This document shows positions 46,491-57,158 of a stretch of DNA of 64,000 nucleotides, in pieces. Within the stretch, counting starts at the first letter, position 1; each line of letters starts with the position of its first letter. The translations under genes were made by a program, and so were the position numbers. The notes under the pieces are model-generated. The model was given only the letters and a program-made list of their open reading frames with translations. It made no database searches and was not told the DNA's origin. The DNA is from Zea mays (Eukaryota > Streptophyta > Magnoliopsida > Poales > Poaceae). The stretch covers positions 180,269,825-180,333,824 of the forward strand of contig NC_050096.1 of assembly GCF_902167145.1 (NCBI RefSeq). The letters run 5' to 3'.

Positions 46491-47320
46491 TCACGCATTG
46501 GGCGCCGCACCGAACAACAACAACAGTTCTATCTTGCCGACGGGGAAGGTGCCTTTGCCTCCAAAACCGTATAGGGGGTTGTCTGCGGGCTTGAGGAGGT
46601 TGTGGCTGATGCCCATGCGATCAAAGGCATGCAGGAAAATGGTGTCGGCCTGGCTACCATTGTCAACCAATACTTTATGTAGATCCCAGCCTACCACCCA
46701 GCAGTTGATCACCATGACATCTGCATGTGATGCACTGCGTAAGTCGACATCTCTGGTATCAAAAGTGATTGGAACGTGGGACCATTTTGTTTGAACCACT
46801 GGGCCGGTGAGAGTGACATGGTTAATGTTGCGGTAGTGACCCTTCTTCTGCCGTTTGGTGTCGAAGTCCGCGCTTGACCCCCCGGTAATCATGTGGATGA
46901 CCCCACAGAAAGGCTGCTCGGCGAAGTCCTCTTGCTTGGGTGCTGGTGGTGGAGGATTTTGATGATGTGGTGGAGGAGGGAGGACTTGTACCTCTTGATG
47001 TTGGTGGTACATGTGATTGGGTTGATGAAGGATCGGCTCATTGTGGAATTGTTGTTGGTGGTACTGCTAGGGGTGGTAAGTATGCGTGACAACTCGCTGA
47101 TTGTCGGCTGGCTGATTTCTGGCCATCCTGTGTTTGGTGGCCTTGGTTTCAGGGCAATCCCTGGTGGGATTTGTGTAGTCTTCACCATGAAAAAGGCAGT
47201 AAAACCTTCGCGGCTGCGGGGCTCGGCCTCTGCCTCTTCCTCTAGTGTTGTTGCCACGACTGTTGTGTGGGATACTCCTGGCGACGAACTGTGTCTCTCG
47301 TGGGGGTGGGTTGGCAATGG
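46491..47320 (-). pseudogene. Element D gag C-terminus (zinc knuckle) and protease
   Basis: A frame near 47210-47130 reads FYCLFHGEDYTNPTRDC, a variant zinc knuckle like YCLFCGEDKGHTTRMC in C. The open piece 47012-46491 starts in a Pro/His-rich linker. It then has CGVIHMITGG, VPITFDTRDVDLR and the protease site KVLVDNGSQADTIF, where the usual D-G-G reads DNG. It ends in GKIELLLLFG. Confidence 0.8.
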
Positions 47321-48522
47321 TGTTGACTTGTTGCTGGTTGCGGTTTTGCCTGCCGGATTCAGACTGCGCTGTCCTGACCCATGTTCTGCTAGACTGCGAG
47401 GTGTCCTTGGGTTTCCGCTAAGACTCTATTTTGCGCTGGTGAAGCTCTTCGGACCTGGCATACTTTTCAAACAACTAATATAGCTCTTGCAAGTTTTTGG
47501 GTGGGTCTATGATGCAGTGGCTCTATAAGACGCCGGCGCAGAGACCGCTGATTGCATAATGGATGGCTATATATGTGGTTATCAACAGATGGTAACTATG
47601 ACTTGAGCGTGAGGAACTTCTTATAGTACTCACAAAGAGTTTCTTTCTCATGTTGTCTGCAGAGTGATAATTCGGCCAAGGCATCTGTGTCCAACCTGTA
47701 GCCTTGGAAATTCAGCAAGAACTTGTCGTCAAGATCTTTCCATAACTTGATTGATAGTGGCGACAGCCTGGTGTACCAGGTCAGGGCTGGGGCTTCAAGC
47801 GCAATGATGAAAGATTTGGCCATGGTGGCGTCGTCCCCTCCGGAGGATGCAACAACAACCTAGTAGCTCATGATGTACTGGACTGGGTTTGTGTTGTTGT
47901 TGTACTTGGGGTAAGTGTCGGCTCTAAAATTGGTAGGCCAAGGTGAGGCCTAGAGCTGCGGTGCAAGCGGGCTTCGCTCGTCGAGGTAATTAACTCCCTG
48001 GAAGGTGGTTGGAGTAATGAGGGGGCCTCACTGCATGTGGTATGGGCCTTCGCCTTGCATATCTGCGATTTGTTGCTCTAGCTCTCGGGCCTTTTGTTCT
48101 TCGTCCAATATCTTTTTCCTAACTTTGGCTTGCATGCTGACGTGTTGGCGCTTGGCTACGAGTATTTCTTTTTGCTTTCGTAGGTGATTATTCTTGATGC
48201 GCAGGGCTCATAGCTTTAATTGGTCTTCGGTCGAGATGCCTATGATCTCGCCGTCTTCGATGGTGTCTTCGCTTTCTAGGTGAGTGAAGCCTGGCGGGGG
48301 TGCTTGTGGTGCCCCCTCAGAACTGCAGGTGCGCACGGTGCCCTCCGGCATAGGCTGGTTGTCTTGGCGTTGCCTTTTGCAATTGACTACATCATCGTCG
48401 AAGGCCTCCTCAGGGATGTCATCTGCAATGGGAGCATTGCCTTTCTTCTCCGCCAGAAGTGCCGCCTTCGCTGCGTCGTCGATGGAAACAACAGCCTTCG
48501 AATTCGCTCTCTTGGGGGCCAT
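47321..48522 (-). pseudogene. Element D gag
   Basis: The ATG at 48522 (MAPKRANSKAVVSIDDAAK) follows the primer site and is the likely start. A first stop comes after STEDQLKL at 48208. The Retrotrans_gag core is at 47823-47596 (SFIIALEAPALTWYTRLSP and GYRLDTDALAELSLCRQHEKETLCEYYK). It is broken by stops and frame changes in between. Confidence 0.8.
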
Positions 48523-48545
48523 CACGGGAATGTTTTGTCGTAGCA

Positions 48546-48563
48546 CGAACGGTGGGCGCCAAA
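48546..48563 (-). other. Element D primer-binding region
   Basis: Directly inside the 5' LTR the minus strand reads TTTGGCGCCCACCGTTCG. It shares TTGGCGCCCACC with the primer region of element C (51162-51173), which supports a common Tat-type priming tRNA. Confidence 0.7.
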
Positions 48564-49030
48564 TGTTGGAACTTGCTAACCCTCGGTCAAGCAAGCTCAA
48601 ATGATGGAAGAGTAGTAAATGTTTTGATGCCAGTAAACACAAGATATTATATTAGAGCAACAGTGTTTTTCTCTGTCCCCTGCAATGACACAGTACGAGG
48701 GTATTTATAGGTAACTGATGGTCTGCCCTGCCTTGCCAAAGACAATTACACCCTCAGTTACCTAGGTTATCCCTGGAATATTCCCCCTTGGGGGGTTATG
48801 GCGGGTCATTACATCGTAATCAACTACAGACGTGGGCCAACCCTCTATCAGCCCCGCCAGCGTGGCGGCCTAAGGTCGGTACCCTATGACATGGGCCAAT
48901 CTATACACGACCCCCCTTTTACAATGTGGAAGATTACAACGCATGGTCTTCGTAGTCCTGATTGCTCGATCTCCGGAGTCCTTGACGGTCTTCGCCCCAG
49001 CCTGAGTCTTCGCACATGCGTTGTCCTTAA
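48564..49030 (-). repeat. Element D 5' LTR (right copy, truncated)
   Basis: It matches 37621-38095 from TGTTGGAACTTGC to TTGTCCTTAA, with one short internal deletion near 48999. The sequence then changes to TGTAACACCCAGG. The last ~117 bases seen in the left LTR are absent. Confidence 0.85.
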
Positions 49031-49739
49031 TGTAACACCCAGGTGTTACCTAGGGTTTCTTCTTAGTACCCAACTAGTGGCCATTATCACATGTAAACAT
49101 AATTGAGCAAAAGACCCCCAAACTTGAGAAGAAAAAATTTGAGTAAGCCTTTTCATCTCAAGGATCATACATTAACCATATCATGCACCACAAAGTGAGA
49201 AAATATGCACAAAACCTAAAATGACCCTAAGTAAGCCATTTAAGTGCAAAGGGGAAAAATTGTAAAAAGAATATGAAAACATAAAAGCATGATGAGGACC
49301 AAATAACAAAGTTATAGTACACTAAATAAGCTACAAAATGTAGTAAGGAAGATTTATCAAAGGGGTTTTGCAAAATCCTCAAAATAACCCAAGTGAAAAC
49401 TCAATGGGAAATTCAGAATCTGAATTTTTACCTCTTCATAAAGTTCAGTCGTGTTCTCTGTTTTCCAAAACTCAAATCCACAAAGTCCAAATACCAAATT
49501 GGCGCCAAATTACCTTAGGGACGTCCTGGAAAAGTTTGGAGGCAAATCTCAGCAGTTTGACATGTTTTGACATGGTTTTGCCTCAGGACGCAGCAGTGAG
49601 ACACTAGCAACTTGATGACACGACAACTCACTGTACACGGCCGAAAACCCCTCGGCTCCCTCACAAAAACGACAAAGATTACATCAGGGAACAAATCTTA
49701 CACGGTGATCTTGCCCAAATTCGCGAAGATATGAAGCCT
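49031..49739. repeat. Possible start of a TGTAACACCC-type LTR, unassigned
   Basis: The junction sequence TGTAACACCCAGGTGTTACC looks like an LTR start of the Del/Tekay sort, inserted into D's LTR. The following ~700 bases are AT-rich, without a convincing gene, LTR end or partner in the window. This is a low-confidence call. Confidence 0.35.
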
Positions 49740-49746
49740 ATCTGAT

Positions 49747-50085
49747 ATGACCACGCCATTAAGCAACACGTTACAACCTCCAAGTCATACTACATCATCT
49801 CAAGTACAACCAACATCATCACCAACCCAAGTCTTTGATGGACCAATTACACGTAGCCGAGCTAAGAAGCTACAACAAGAGGTGCACGCGCTACTTTATG
49901 AATTTCAATTAAACACTAATGAGAACTTTATGCTACCTAAGTCGTGTATGTTGATATTACTTAGGTTCACCAAAGAGGAAGGACAAAACATATCAAGGGA
50001 GAATCAGCAAGAAGAGCTATGTCCGAGTCAGTTCAGCGCAACAGAACCGTCCAGAAGAAACAGTCATATCTTTTGTTTCCCATAA
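49747..50085 (+). pseudogene. C-terminal tail of a chromovirus pol (after integrase)
   Basis: The translation contains VFDGPITRSRAKKLQQEVHA, then LLRFTKEEGQN. The GPITRSRAKKLQQ motif is the well-known end of CRM/Reina-type pol just before the 3' LTR. The integrase that should precede it is absent, because 49739 and leftwards is unrelated sequence. Confidence 0.7.
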
Positions 50086-50472
50086 GCTATGAAGGCCCAT
50101 AAGTACTTTTTGGAAATCTCTTGAAGTCTAGTTTCTAATGCTTCTAAGGCCGACTTAATCAAATCTACTAGAAAGGTAGCCGACCTATTTTAGTACTGAC
50201 TGATCAGAAGGTCAACAATCTGTTTGATGACCAAGTTTTCGTATTAAACTGCATCAATCTACGAAGTTTCATTAAGTATGCTATACATGGTGAGAAAGCT
50301 TATCAAGTTAGTTTTCCAACACATCCAGCCCCACGTCATTTGGAGATTCCTAGGAGAAGTTATTATCAAAATACTGAAGGCTGCGTAGAAGTCAAACAGC
50401 CACACGGAATTCAGCTATGCAGATCTCCCGAAGAGGCTCCTTCACATTAGCACGTGAAAATACTTTTGTTTC

Positions 50473-50477
50473 GTGTT
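50473..50477. repeat. Target-site duplication of element C (GTGTT)
   Basis: GTGTT here is repeated at 57842-57846, immediately outside the two ends of element C. Confidence 0.95.
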
Positions 50478-51161
50478 TGTTGGGGGCCTTCGGCTTCCGA
50501 AGGTCCTCAAAAACATGATTTGACAATGTTTTCCAAGTGAAATATGTGAACAGGTATCTTCAGAATCGGGTTATGAGTATACAAGAGTACGGTCAGGATG
50601 AAGCTTGAGTGAGACGGAAGGCGATTATGACGAAGGATAAGATGATCACGAAGCTATGCGCAGAAAAGCTTCGGCATGACAGCAAAAAAGGGGAACCGAG
50701 TTAAAGATGAAAAGGCAAATTAGACCCCGAAGAATTACTATAGAGTTATTGATAAATGTAAAGGGCATTAATGTAATTCTACACGGGCTGCGTCCCTTGC
50801 CTATAAATAGATGAACAGTACTCCCGTACTGTTCACGCTGACTTGGCCTTCGCTTTTCGCATCACGCCTGTACCTTTACTTTCCGTCAATCCGAAGGTAC
50901 ATTTATAATTTGCTATTTTGAACATGATAATGCAAATAAAAATAAATTGATAATAATATTTAAATTATTCTTCGTATTTCGTATATGAATTCTTCTTTAT
51001 TATCTATCGAGCTTACGAAGGTTTTTTCCTTCATAACCTTCGTCCGGAACTCATTATATCCGAAGGGACATAATCTCTTGAAGGACGAAATACTTTAATA
51101 TTTAACACTTTTTATGTTGCCTTGTTCTTAACTCTTAGCATTTGAGAACAAGTCCCCAACA
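50478..51161 (+). repeat. Element C 5' LTR
   Basis: It runs from TGTTGGGGGCCTTCGGCTTC to AAGTCCCCAACA. A TATA box (TATAAATA) is at 50802-50809. Repeated GAAGG/CTTCG motifs give the family its character. Confidence 0.95.
50802..50835 (+). promoter_or_regulatory. LTR TATA box and start-site hairpin
   Basis: TATAAATA at 50802-50809 is followed by a perfect 10-bp inverted repeat, TGAACAGTAC / GTACTGTTCA (50812-50821 and 50826-50835, 4-base loop). The expected transcription start, ~30 bp after TATA, falls within it. The hairpin recurs with small changes in all copies of this LTR family in the window. Confidence 0.7.
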
Positions 51162-51173
51162 TTGGCGCCCACC
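51162..51173 (+). other. Element C primer-binding region
   Basis: TTGGCGCCCACC follows the 5' LTR directly and matches the element D region. The exact tRNA is not assigned. Confidence 0.75.
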
Positions 51174-51234
51174 TCCGATGAACTCAGTTCCATTTTTTGA
51201 GTTTTGAACACCTTCGGCAAGCATCACCTTTGTC

Positions 51235-52737
51235 ATGCCGCCGAAGAAAGCTTCAGCAACAGGGAGGCCCAATCAGGATGTTCTTTCTCTTAGGGAGGTC
51301 CGAAGCCAGAAGAGGAAGGCCACCAGTCCAACGCCACCGAAAGACGACTTGGATCAAGAAATCCAAAACTTGGAGATGCTCCTTTAACAGGTTCAACGGA
51401 AGAAGGAAAAGATGGCTCGTCTAGCTGACCTGCAAAGGCAGATAGACGAAGCCTCTGAAGAAGTTCGTCATCTCACTCAAGATGACCAGAACCGAAGGCC
51501 TCCGCATAGAGAGCTTCATCAGGAGGGCTTCTACAACAAGGAAGACTGGTATGAAGATTTCCATCATGGAAATTTTGCTTTTGATGATACTTCTCCTCTG
51601 TCAACAGAACTGCATGCTACACCTTGGCCCCAGTCTTACAAGCCACCTCAGCTCCCCATGTACGACGGTCATTCAGACCCGAAGCAATTCTTGATGAGTT
51701 ATGAAGCAACCATGTCTTCGTATGGTGGCAATACTGCAGTCATGGCAAAGTCTTTCGTCATGGCTGTCAAGAGTGTTGCGCAAACCTGGTACTCCTCTCT
51801 TCGGCAAGGAACAATCACCTCATGGCAAAAGCTGAAGGACATGCTGATAACCAGCTTTCAAGGGTTTCAAACGAAGCCGGTCACTGCTCAAGATTTATTT
51901 CAGTGCACCCAGGACCACGAAGAATACCTTCAGGCGTATGTACGAAGGTTCCTACGTCTGAGGGCACAGGCACCAACAGTGCCCAATGAAATTGTCATTG
52001 AGGCCATGATTAAGGGGCTTCGGCCGGGACCCTGAGCTCAATACTTTGCCAGGAAGCCTCCTCAAACTTTGGAGAAGCTGCTCCAGAAGATGGACGAGTA
52101 TATTAGAGCTGACAATGACTTCCGCCAAAGAAGGGAGAAAGCATACAGGTTCTCTGAAATGACCAGGGGCTTCGGAGGAAGATTCCATCCGAGGCACGTC
52201 AGGTCAATTCACAACTCTACTCAGAGTGACGATAGAGGGAGTCAACAGCAAAGGCCACAATACTCCTCGCAAGCTTTGGGGCAGCAACAAAGCTCTTTCC
52301 GGCCGCCAGCTCCAAGGGGCAGAGGCGCCAGGGGCTTCGGAGGAAGATTTGGGGATCAGCCAAGGAAAATTTATTGTTTATTCTGTGGTGAGGACAAGGG
52401 CCATACCACCAGGATGTGCCATGTTACCATCCAGAAGCAAAAGGAGATAGCAGAAGCTGCAGCACAACAGAGTCAGCCGAAGCAAGTCATGCATACTGCT
52501 TCGTACCATTCGCCTTACATTCCAGAATATGTAGGCAACCACCCTGCAGCTTCTGTTGCTTCGGCAAGCCAACCCCAAGCATCTTGGCAACAGCCTCCAC
52601 CTCCACCACTAACGCAACGCGGCCAGCAGCCAGAAGGGAGTCAACACACTCACCTCCAATGGGACTTCAGAGAAGAGTCCGAAGCTCGCACAGTCAATAG
52701 AAATAGCACTGTGCCAGAGTCGAAGCATATTTACTGA
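51235..52737 (+). pseudogene. Element C gag, two in-frame stops
   Basis: The probable start is the ATG at 51235 (MPPKKASATGRPNQD). A TAA at 51385-51387 (ML-L-stop-QVQRKK) and a TGA at 52033-52035 (RPGP-stop-AQYF) interrupt one continuous frame of about 500 codons. The Retrotrans_gag core lies at 51655-52030 (LPMYDGHSDPKQFLMSYEAT, SFVMAVKSVAQTWYSSL). The zinc knuckle YCLFCGEDKGHTTRMC is near 52373-52420. The Gln/Pro-rich tail ends at 52737. Gag would package the RNA, and enzymes would have to come from an autonomous relative. Confidence 0.85.
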
Positions 52738-53714
52738 CAAATATCCTACCCCGACAGCAGTTTTTTGCATTCAGTATTATTTTCTTTTTAATAAGGAACA
52801 CTTATGGGAGGCTTAAGTGTTTTTTTGTCGTTTTTAATCTCTTGTAACAATTTCGCTTTTTACCATAATGAAAATATATCTTCTCCATAGGCTTAAGTTG
52901 CCGAAGCATAAGAATTTATGGTGGCAAGGAGGACCTTCCAATTATCGAAAATTTTGTTCTAAGGAACGCAGCGTAATTTCGTCGAAGCAGTAAAAAGTCG
53001 TTCCTAAGGGAGCGCAGTGTAAGTTTTTTGCTCAAAAGTCGTTCCGAAGGGAATGCAGAGCTTACAGCGAAAAATAAACGCTGATTCTGCTGAAAGTAAA
53101 AGGCGAAGAAGCTCCTAAGGGAGACTTACAGCGAAAAATAAACGCTGATTCCGCTGAAAGTAAAAGGCGAAGAAGCTCCTAAGGGAGACTTACAGCGAAA
53201 AATAAACGCTGATTCCGCTGAAGTAAAAGGCGAAGAAGCTCCTAAGGGAGGCTTGCAGTGAAAAAATGTCGACCTTTGGCAAATATCATATTGCATAACA
53301 TCACATCATTACATCATTTGCATAGCATAACATCATACATCATATTGCATCAACAACGCAAGAAGGGGGTTTCAGTATTGATATTCGAAGATTGTTTCGA
53401 AGAAATAGTGACAAGGCACAAAAAATAGCTATTGAAGAGTTATACCTTCATCAAATTCTGAAATGGAAAGATCTATTGGTTATTGATTTTACGAGGATTG
53501 GTTACTAATCTTATGAGAACACGGATATTGTTTACGAAGCATGAAAAGAAGGGAAGGTGTTTTTTCGCCGAAGGCTCAAAAATGGTATGTATAAGAAGTT
53601 TCATGCATCATAAAAAATAAAACCATAAACAACTAACATATTACATTCAAAGTTACAAAATATTACACATGTTTCTCAACAAATGTTACATTCTAAATGT
53701 TTTTACAATAACAT
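52738..53714. other. Spacer between gag and the antisense gene of element C, with tandem repeats and no pol
   Basis: Where an autonomous Tat element has several kilobases of pol, C has ~1 kb of non-coding DNA. It holds GTCGTTCC(T/G)AAGGGA-type short repeats (52990-53060), a 64-bp tandem array, CATCAT/CATA-rich DNA at 53288-53350, and a 19-base copy of the antisense promoter box at 53549-53567. Confidence 0.75.
53061..53260. repeat. 64-bp tandem repeat, three copies
   Basis: Units start at 53061, 53125 and 53189 with CTTACAGCGAAAAATAAACG. They differ by a T/C change and a one-base deletion. A degenerate fourth start (CTTGCAGTG) follows at 53252. Confidence 0.9.
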
Positions 53715-56700
53715 TTAATCTTCCCTTAGAACTATTTCTGCAGCTTCGTTTAGTAGCTGATCAACAACTTTATCCATGATGGCTTCGGCCATTTTTCTAA
53801 TTTCGTCGTCCCCCTTCGCGGGGGGATCCACCGATGGCTCGGTAGGCTCTGAGGGAGGAGAAAGTACGACTTTATTACAAAACGTAAGCAAGTCTGAAAT
53901 TAAGAATTACAACAAAGAGCCGAAAACCACTAGTCAGTACCTAATTGCTCTTCGGGATCCGCACTTTTTTCAGTAGCCTCTGCTACTTTCCTAGCGTCAT
54001 GAATGCCTTTCTCGCTTTTTCTAATAATTTCTTGGGCCATTTCCCGACCACCATTGTCCCAGATGTCGGTGAAAAATTTTCCACCGACCAGGCTTGCTTC
54101 GGCCGAGGGGTCTTTTATATCTTCGGAGGATAAGGCGGCTTCGGATTGTGCCAAGAATTTCACATGCTCACAGCCTTTCCTCTCCAAAATGGTAGCAATC
54201 CCCCTGGCACCCGAAAAGGCACATATGTCTCCGCGGCTATTCAAAATTTCTTCAAAGGCCTCAGCTTCGTGGCTCATCCATTCGATTGGGCCTTCGGGGT
54301 CACCCCTTGTGAAGTTCTCTTCACTTGAAAAAGCGCCAACGCTGGCGAAGCTGTTTTTACTTTTTAACACATTCTATAGATTTTTCATAGCATCTTTTCT
54401 TAGATGCACGAAGCTCTTCAACGCTTTTTTCCGAATGGTTGGCCCATTGTTCACTGATTTCTCGTTTTGTTTCTTCAAGTGTGCGTTCCTCTTTAGCTCT
54501 GGCTAGTTGTTTTCGGAGATCTTCAATTTCACGCCTCTGATCCTCAGCTTGAACTTTAAAAGTAGCTTCGTCTTCTTTTATTCTATTTATCAATGAATGC
54601 AATATTTTATCTTTTTCGAGACCTACGTTCCTTAGTTCAATTACTTCGCAACGAAGGTTGCTCAGGGCCATAACACACCCTTCGTCTTCGGCATCTTTTT
54701 GGTCCCTGAGGGCATTGCTAAGTATAAGACCCTGCAAAAAAGTTTGGTTTCAATAAGTTTAAACAAATAAAAAATTTTGATTCCAAGAAATAATAACAAA
54801 AAACCTTATTTTCACACCTTTAAGCTATTGTACGCCAAGCTGTCGGCTAGATCGTCTTATGATAACACCGAGAGCCCGTTTTCTAGTATTGGGAATCCGA
54901 AGCTCTTGCTCATCTCCCGACAGACAGAAATCTCCTTGCTGTCAGGGAGACAGTACAAAAAGTCTTCTTCTCCACTGTCGTTGAATATCAACGCCCCCTT
55001 TGGATATTTCAGCTTTTGAGTGTAAAACTGGGCCTCTTGCTTTTCTTTTTCAGTCATATTTTTCCCCGAAGCATGACCGAAAATATAATTGAAGGCTTCA
55101 GAAGATGCTTCGGGGGCGGCAGTACCAGTTTCTTCAGCCAAAATTTGTTCTGCTGTTTCTGTTTCTTCGGCTTCCAAGGATTTCACCTTGGTGGGCTCTG
55201 AAGGCCCAGCTTCAGTCTCAGATTGATGTTTTGAGACTTCGGCATCAAGTGCTTCAATATGCACTTCAGAAGATTCAACAATTTTCTTCGGAGTTGTGCT
55301 TGAAGACTTTATTGTCTCCAAAACATCCAGCACATTAACCATCCTTTTTCTTTTGGGGGTCACTGCTGGACCCTTTTGGCTTGTTGCTGCCTCAATTTTT
55401 GCTGATGGACTTAGAACTTCTGATAGCTTTGGTTCTTCAGCCCTCGGTTCTTCTATTTTTTCCGTCGCCGGCACTTCGGCCGACCCTTCAATATTCGGCA
55501 GGGAAGTTGGTTCTTTAGCTTCGGTGGCCGAAGAAGTCTCACCGACAAACTCAGGCACTGTGGCCGGTTCAATGTAACGTGGCCGGTGTGTGAGAACCTT
55601 TACCCTTTTCCTCTTCGGCGTCGGCTCGCTAGGAGCGGCTGAAGCAACTTCCTTCGCAGAAGATGTATTCTTTCTTTTTTGACCCCGCGTTGGATAACGG
55701 TAGTCGGGGTAGACAAACCCAATTGCATCAAATACTCGGTTGAGTCTCTTTTTCTTTCGGCCTCCGAAGGCCGCTAATAATGCAGTATCTTCGGCCTTCG
55801 AGTATAATCCAAGTAATTCATCACTTATGGCCCCAATGCTTTTTAGCCAGTCGTCATCCGGCTCGACGAATTTATCTCCATATTGGAATGTGTATTTTAG
55901 CCTAACTAATCCACCTTCGTCAGTTTCTCTAACGGTCTCCTTCGGCATTTCCCACTTTTCTACAAGTGGCCATACTCTGAAGGCAATGTGTTCTTGGACC
56001 AAATCCCTTGTCCCAATAAAAGAGCAAACCACGCCGAAGGCTCTCTGGGATTCTTCGGCTGCTTCATTCATTTCCACCTTCGGCCTCCGAAGGCCGAAGC
56101 GTTGCCAGATAGGGCGCATAATGATATCTTTAATATCTTCCCGTGTTTTCAAGTCATTCTTCAGATAAAACCATTCCGTCATCCAGTCGCCGGGCCATCT
56201 CTTCCGAAAGGTTGGCACGGGACAGCTTGACCCAGATCGGGCGCCGAAGCTATAGCAGCCAAAGTTGTTGTGATACTGCTCTTTACCCCAGGGTTTTGTC
56301 TCATACAATAGCTCATGTATGTTGAAGAAACTTTTTGCATTTGGTTCTAAACCTTGGCTCTTCACGGCCCAGACAAAGATGCCCATTCTTATGATTGCTT
56401 CGGGAGTAAGTTGATGAAGGTAGATTTCAAATATCTTCAATACTTCCACGACAAAACTGCTCAAGGGAAACCGCAGTCCAGCCTTTAAGAAGCTTCGGAA
56501 GATTACGACTTCATTCTCTTCGGGAGTAGGCACAGTCTTCTCCCCGTCATCTGCCCTCACAGTAGACATGTCTCGAAAATATCTTCCCCTCATGTTATCA
56601 ACATGACTCTGTTTAATGCTCGATTTTCCGAAGACTGTGTGACTTGGTCGCCACGGTCGATCTTCGGAGTCTTCACCCCCACTTTCTACATCATAGCTGT

Positions 56701-56851
56701 CACTGTCACCAGTGTCTTCAGATAAACCCTCCAAAATCTCCCTAGTGATCTTCTCTGTATTGGTCTTTGATATTGATTGAAGAAACCCGAGATGCATCTC
56801 CTCAGAAAGGCTCAGATTCGATTCAGCAACAACTTTCTTATCTTCAGACAT
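53715..56851 (-). pseudogene. Element C antisense gene: PF04195-like protein, three exons, nearly intact
   Basis: The start is the ATG at 56851 (MSEDKKVVAES), matching MAEDKK in A and B. Exon 1 is 56851-54818, exon 2 is 54731-53941 and exon 3 is 53848-53715, with GT..AG introns, phases 0 and 1, about 986 codons. The acidic DSEDRPWRPSHTVFGKSS is followed by the PF04195-like part (AGLRFPLSSFVVEVLKIFEIY, FVWAVKSQGLEPNAKSF, KRWPGDWMTEWFYLKNDLK). Further on are RLNRVFDAIGFVYPDYRYPT, a basic motif TPKRKRVKVLTHRP (~residue 440), a coiled coil in exon 2 and an acidic C-terminus. One nonsense codon (54857-54859, Lys in A) and one frameshift near 54360 break it. The gene is opposite to gag. Nuclear location is inferred; function unknown. 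Confidence 0.8.
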
Positions 56852-56994
56852 CTTCGCAAACGCTGAGAAAGTGCTCTTAAATCCGAAGCTTAAAAATTTA
56901 AAAAGCCAAGCAAGTGTTGTTGCGCACAGGCTAAAAGTCGAGTGAGCAAGAGCATATGGCAAGAAAGCGTGCCAAATAAACTCGTGGTAAGCTC

Positions 56995-57082
56995 TTATTT
57001 ATACACCTAGTGCGTTGAAAACTGGAGGGTCCCGCTTGTCAATGACTGTTGCTATTCTAGCAAAGGGAAGGTGTTTTTTCGG
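56995..57082 (-). promoter_or_regulatory. Promoter of the element C antisense gene
   Basis: On the minus strand the shared box (CGAAAAAACACCTTCCCTTT then GCTAGAATAGC) occupies 57051-57082. A TATA box (TATAAATAA) is at 57003-56995, 152 bp before the ATG. It lies between the 3' LTR and the gene, so it is separate from the LTR promoter. Confidence 0.7.
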
Positions 57083-57144
57083 ACCTTCGGCTTAAGGCCT
57101 TCGTCCATGTCGCAATATGAATTTATCATTCTAGCAAATTAATA

Positions 57145-57158
57145 TTGCGAGGGGCTAC
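57145..57158 (+). other. Element C polypurine tract
   Basis: TTGCGAGGGGCTAC directly precedes the 3' LTR. Confidence 0.85.

Larger units (their letters stand above)
37621..49030 (-). mobile_element. Element D: Grande-like Ty3/Gypsy Tat retrotransposon, right LTR truncated
   Basis: D is inserted in the last exon of B's antisense gene. The left (3') LTR is complete, 588 bp. The right (5') LTR stops at 49030, about 117 bp short. Minus-strand gag and pol fill 43010-48522. A long gene on the opposite strand fills 38507-42204, the 3' position where I recall Grande carrying an antisense gene. The left flank is AGAGC. The right duplication is lost with the LTR end. Confidence 0.8.

Noticed and set aside
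52990..53260. Regularly spaced repeats resembling a CRISPR array
   Set aside because: The units are contiguous tandem repeats without unique spacers, in a plant retrotransposon.
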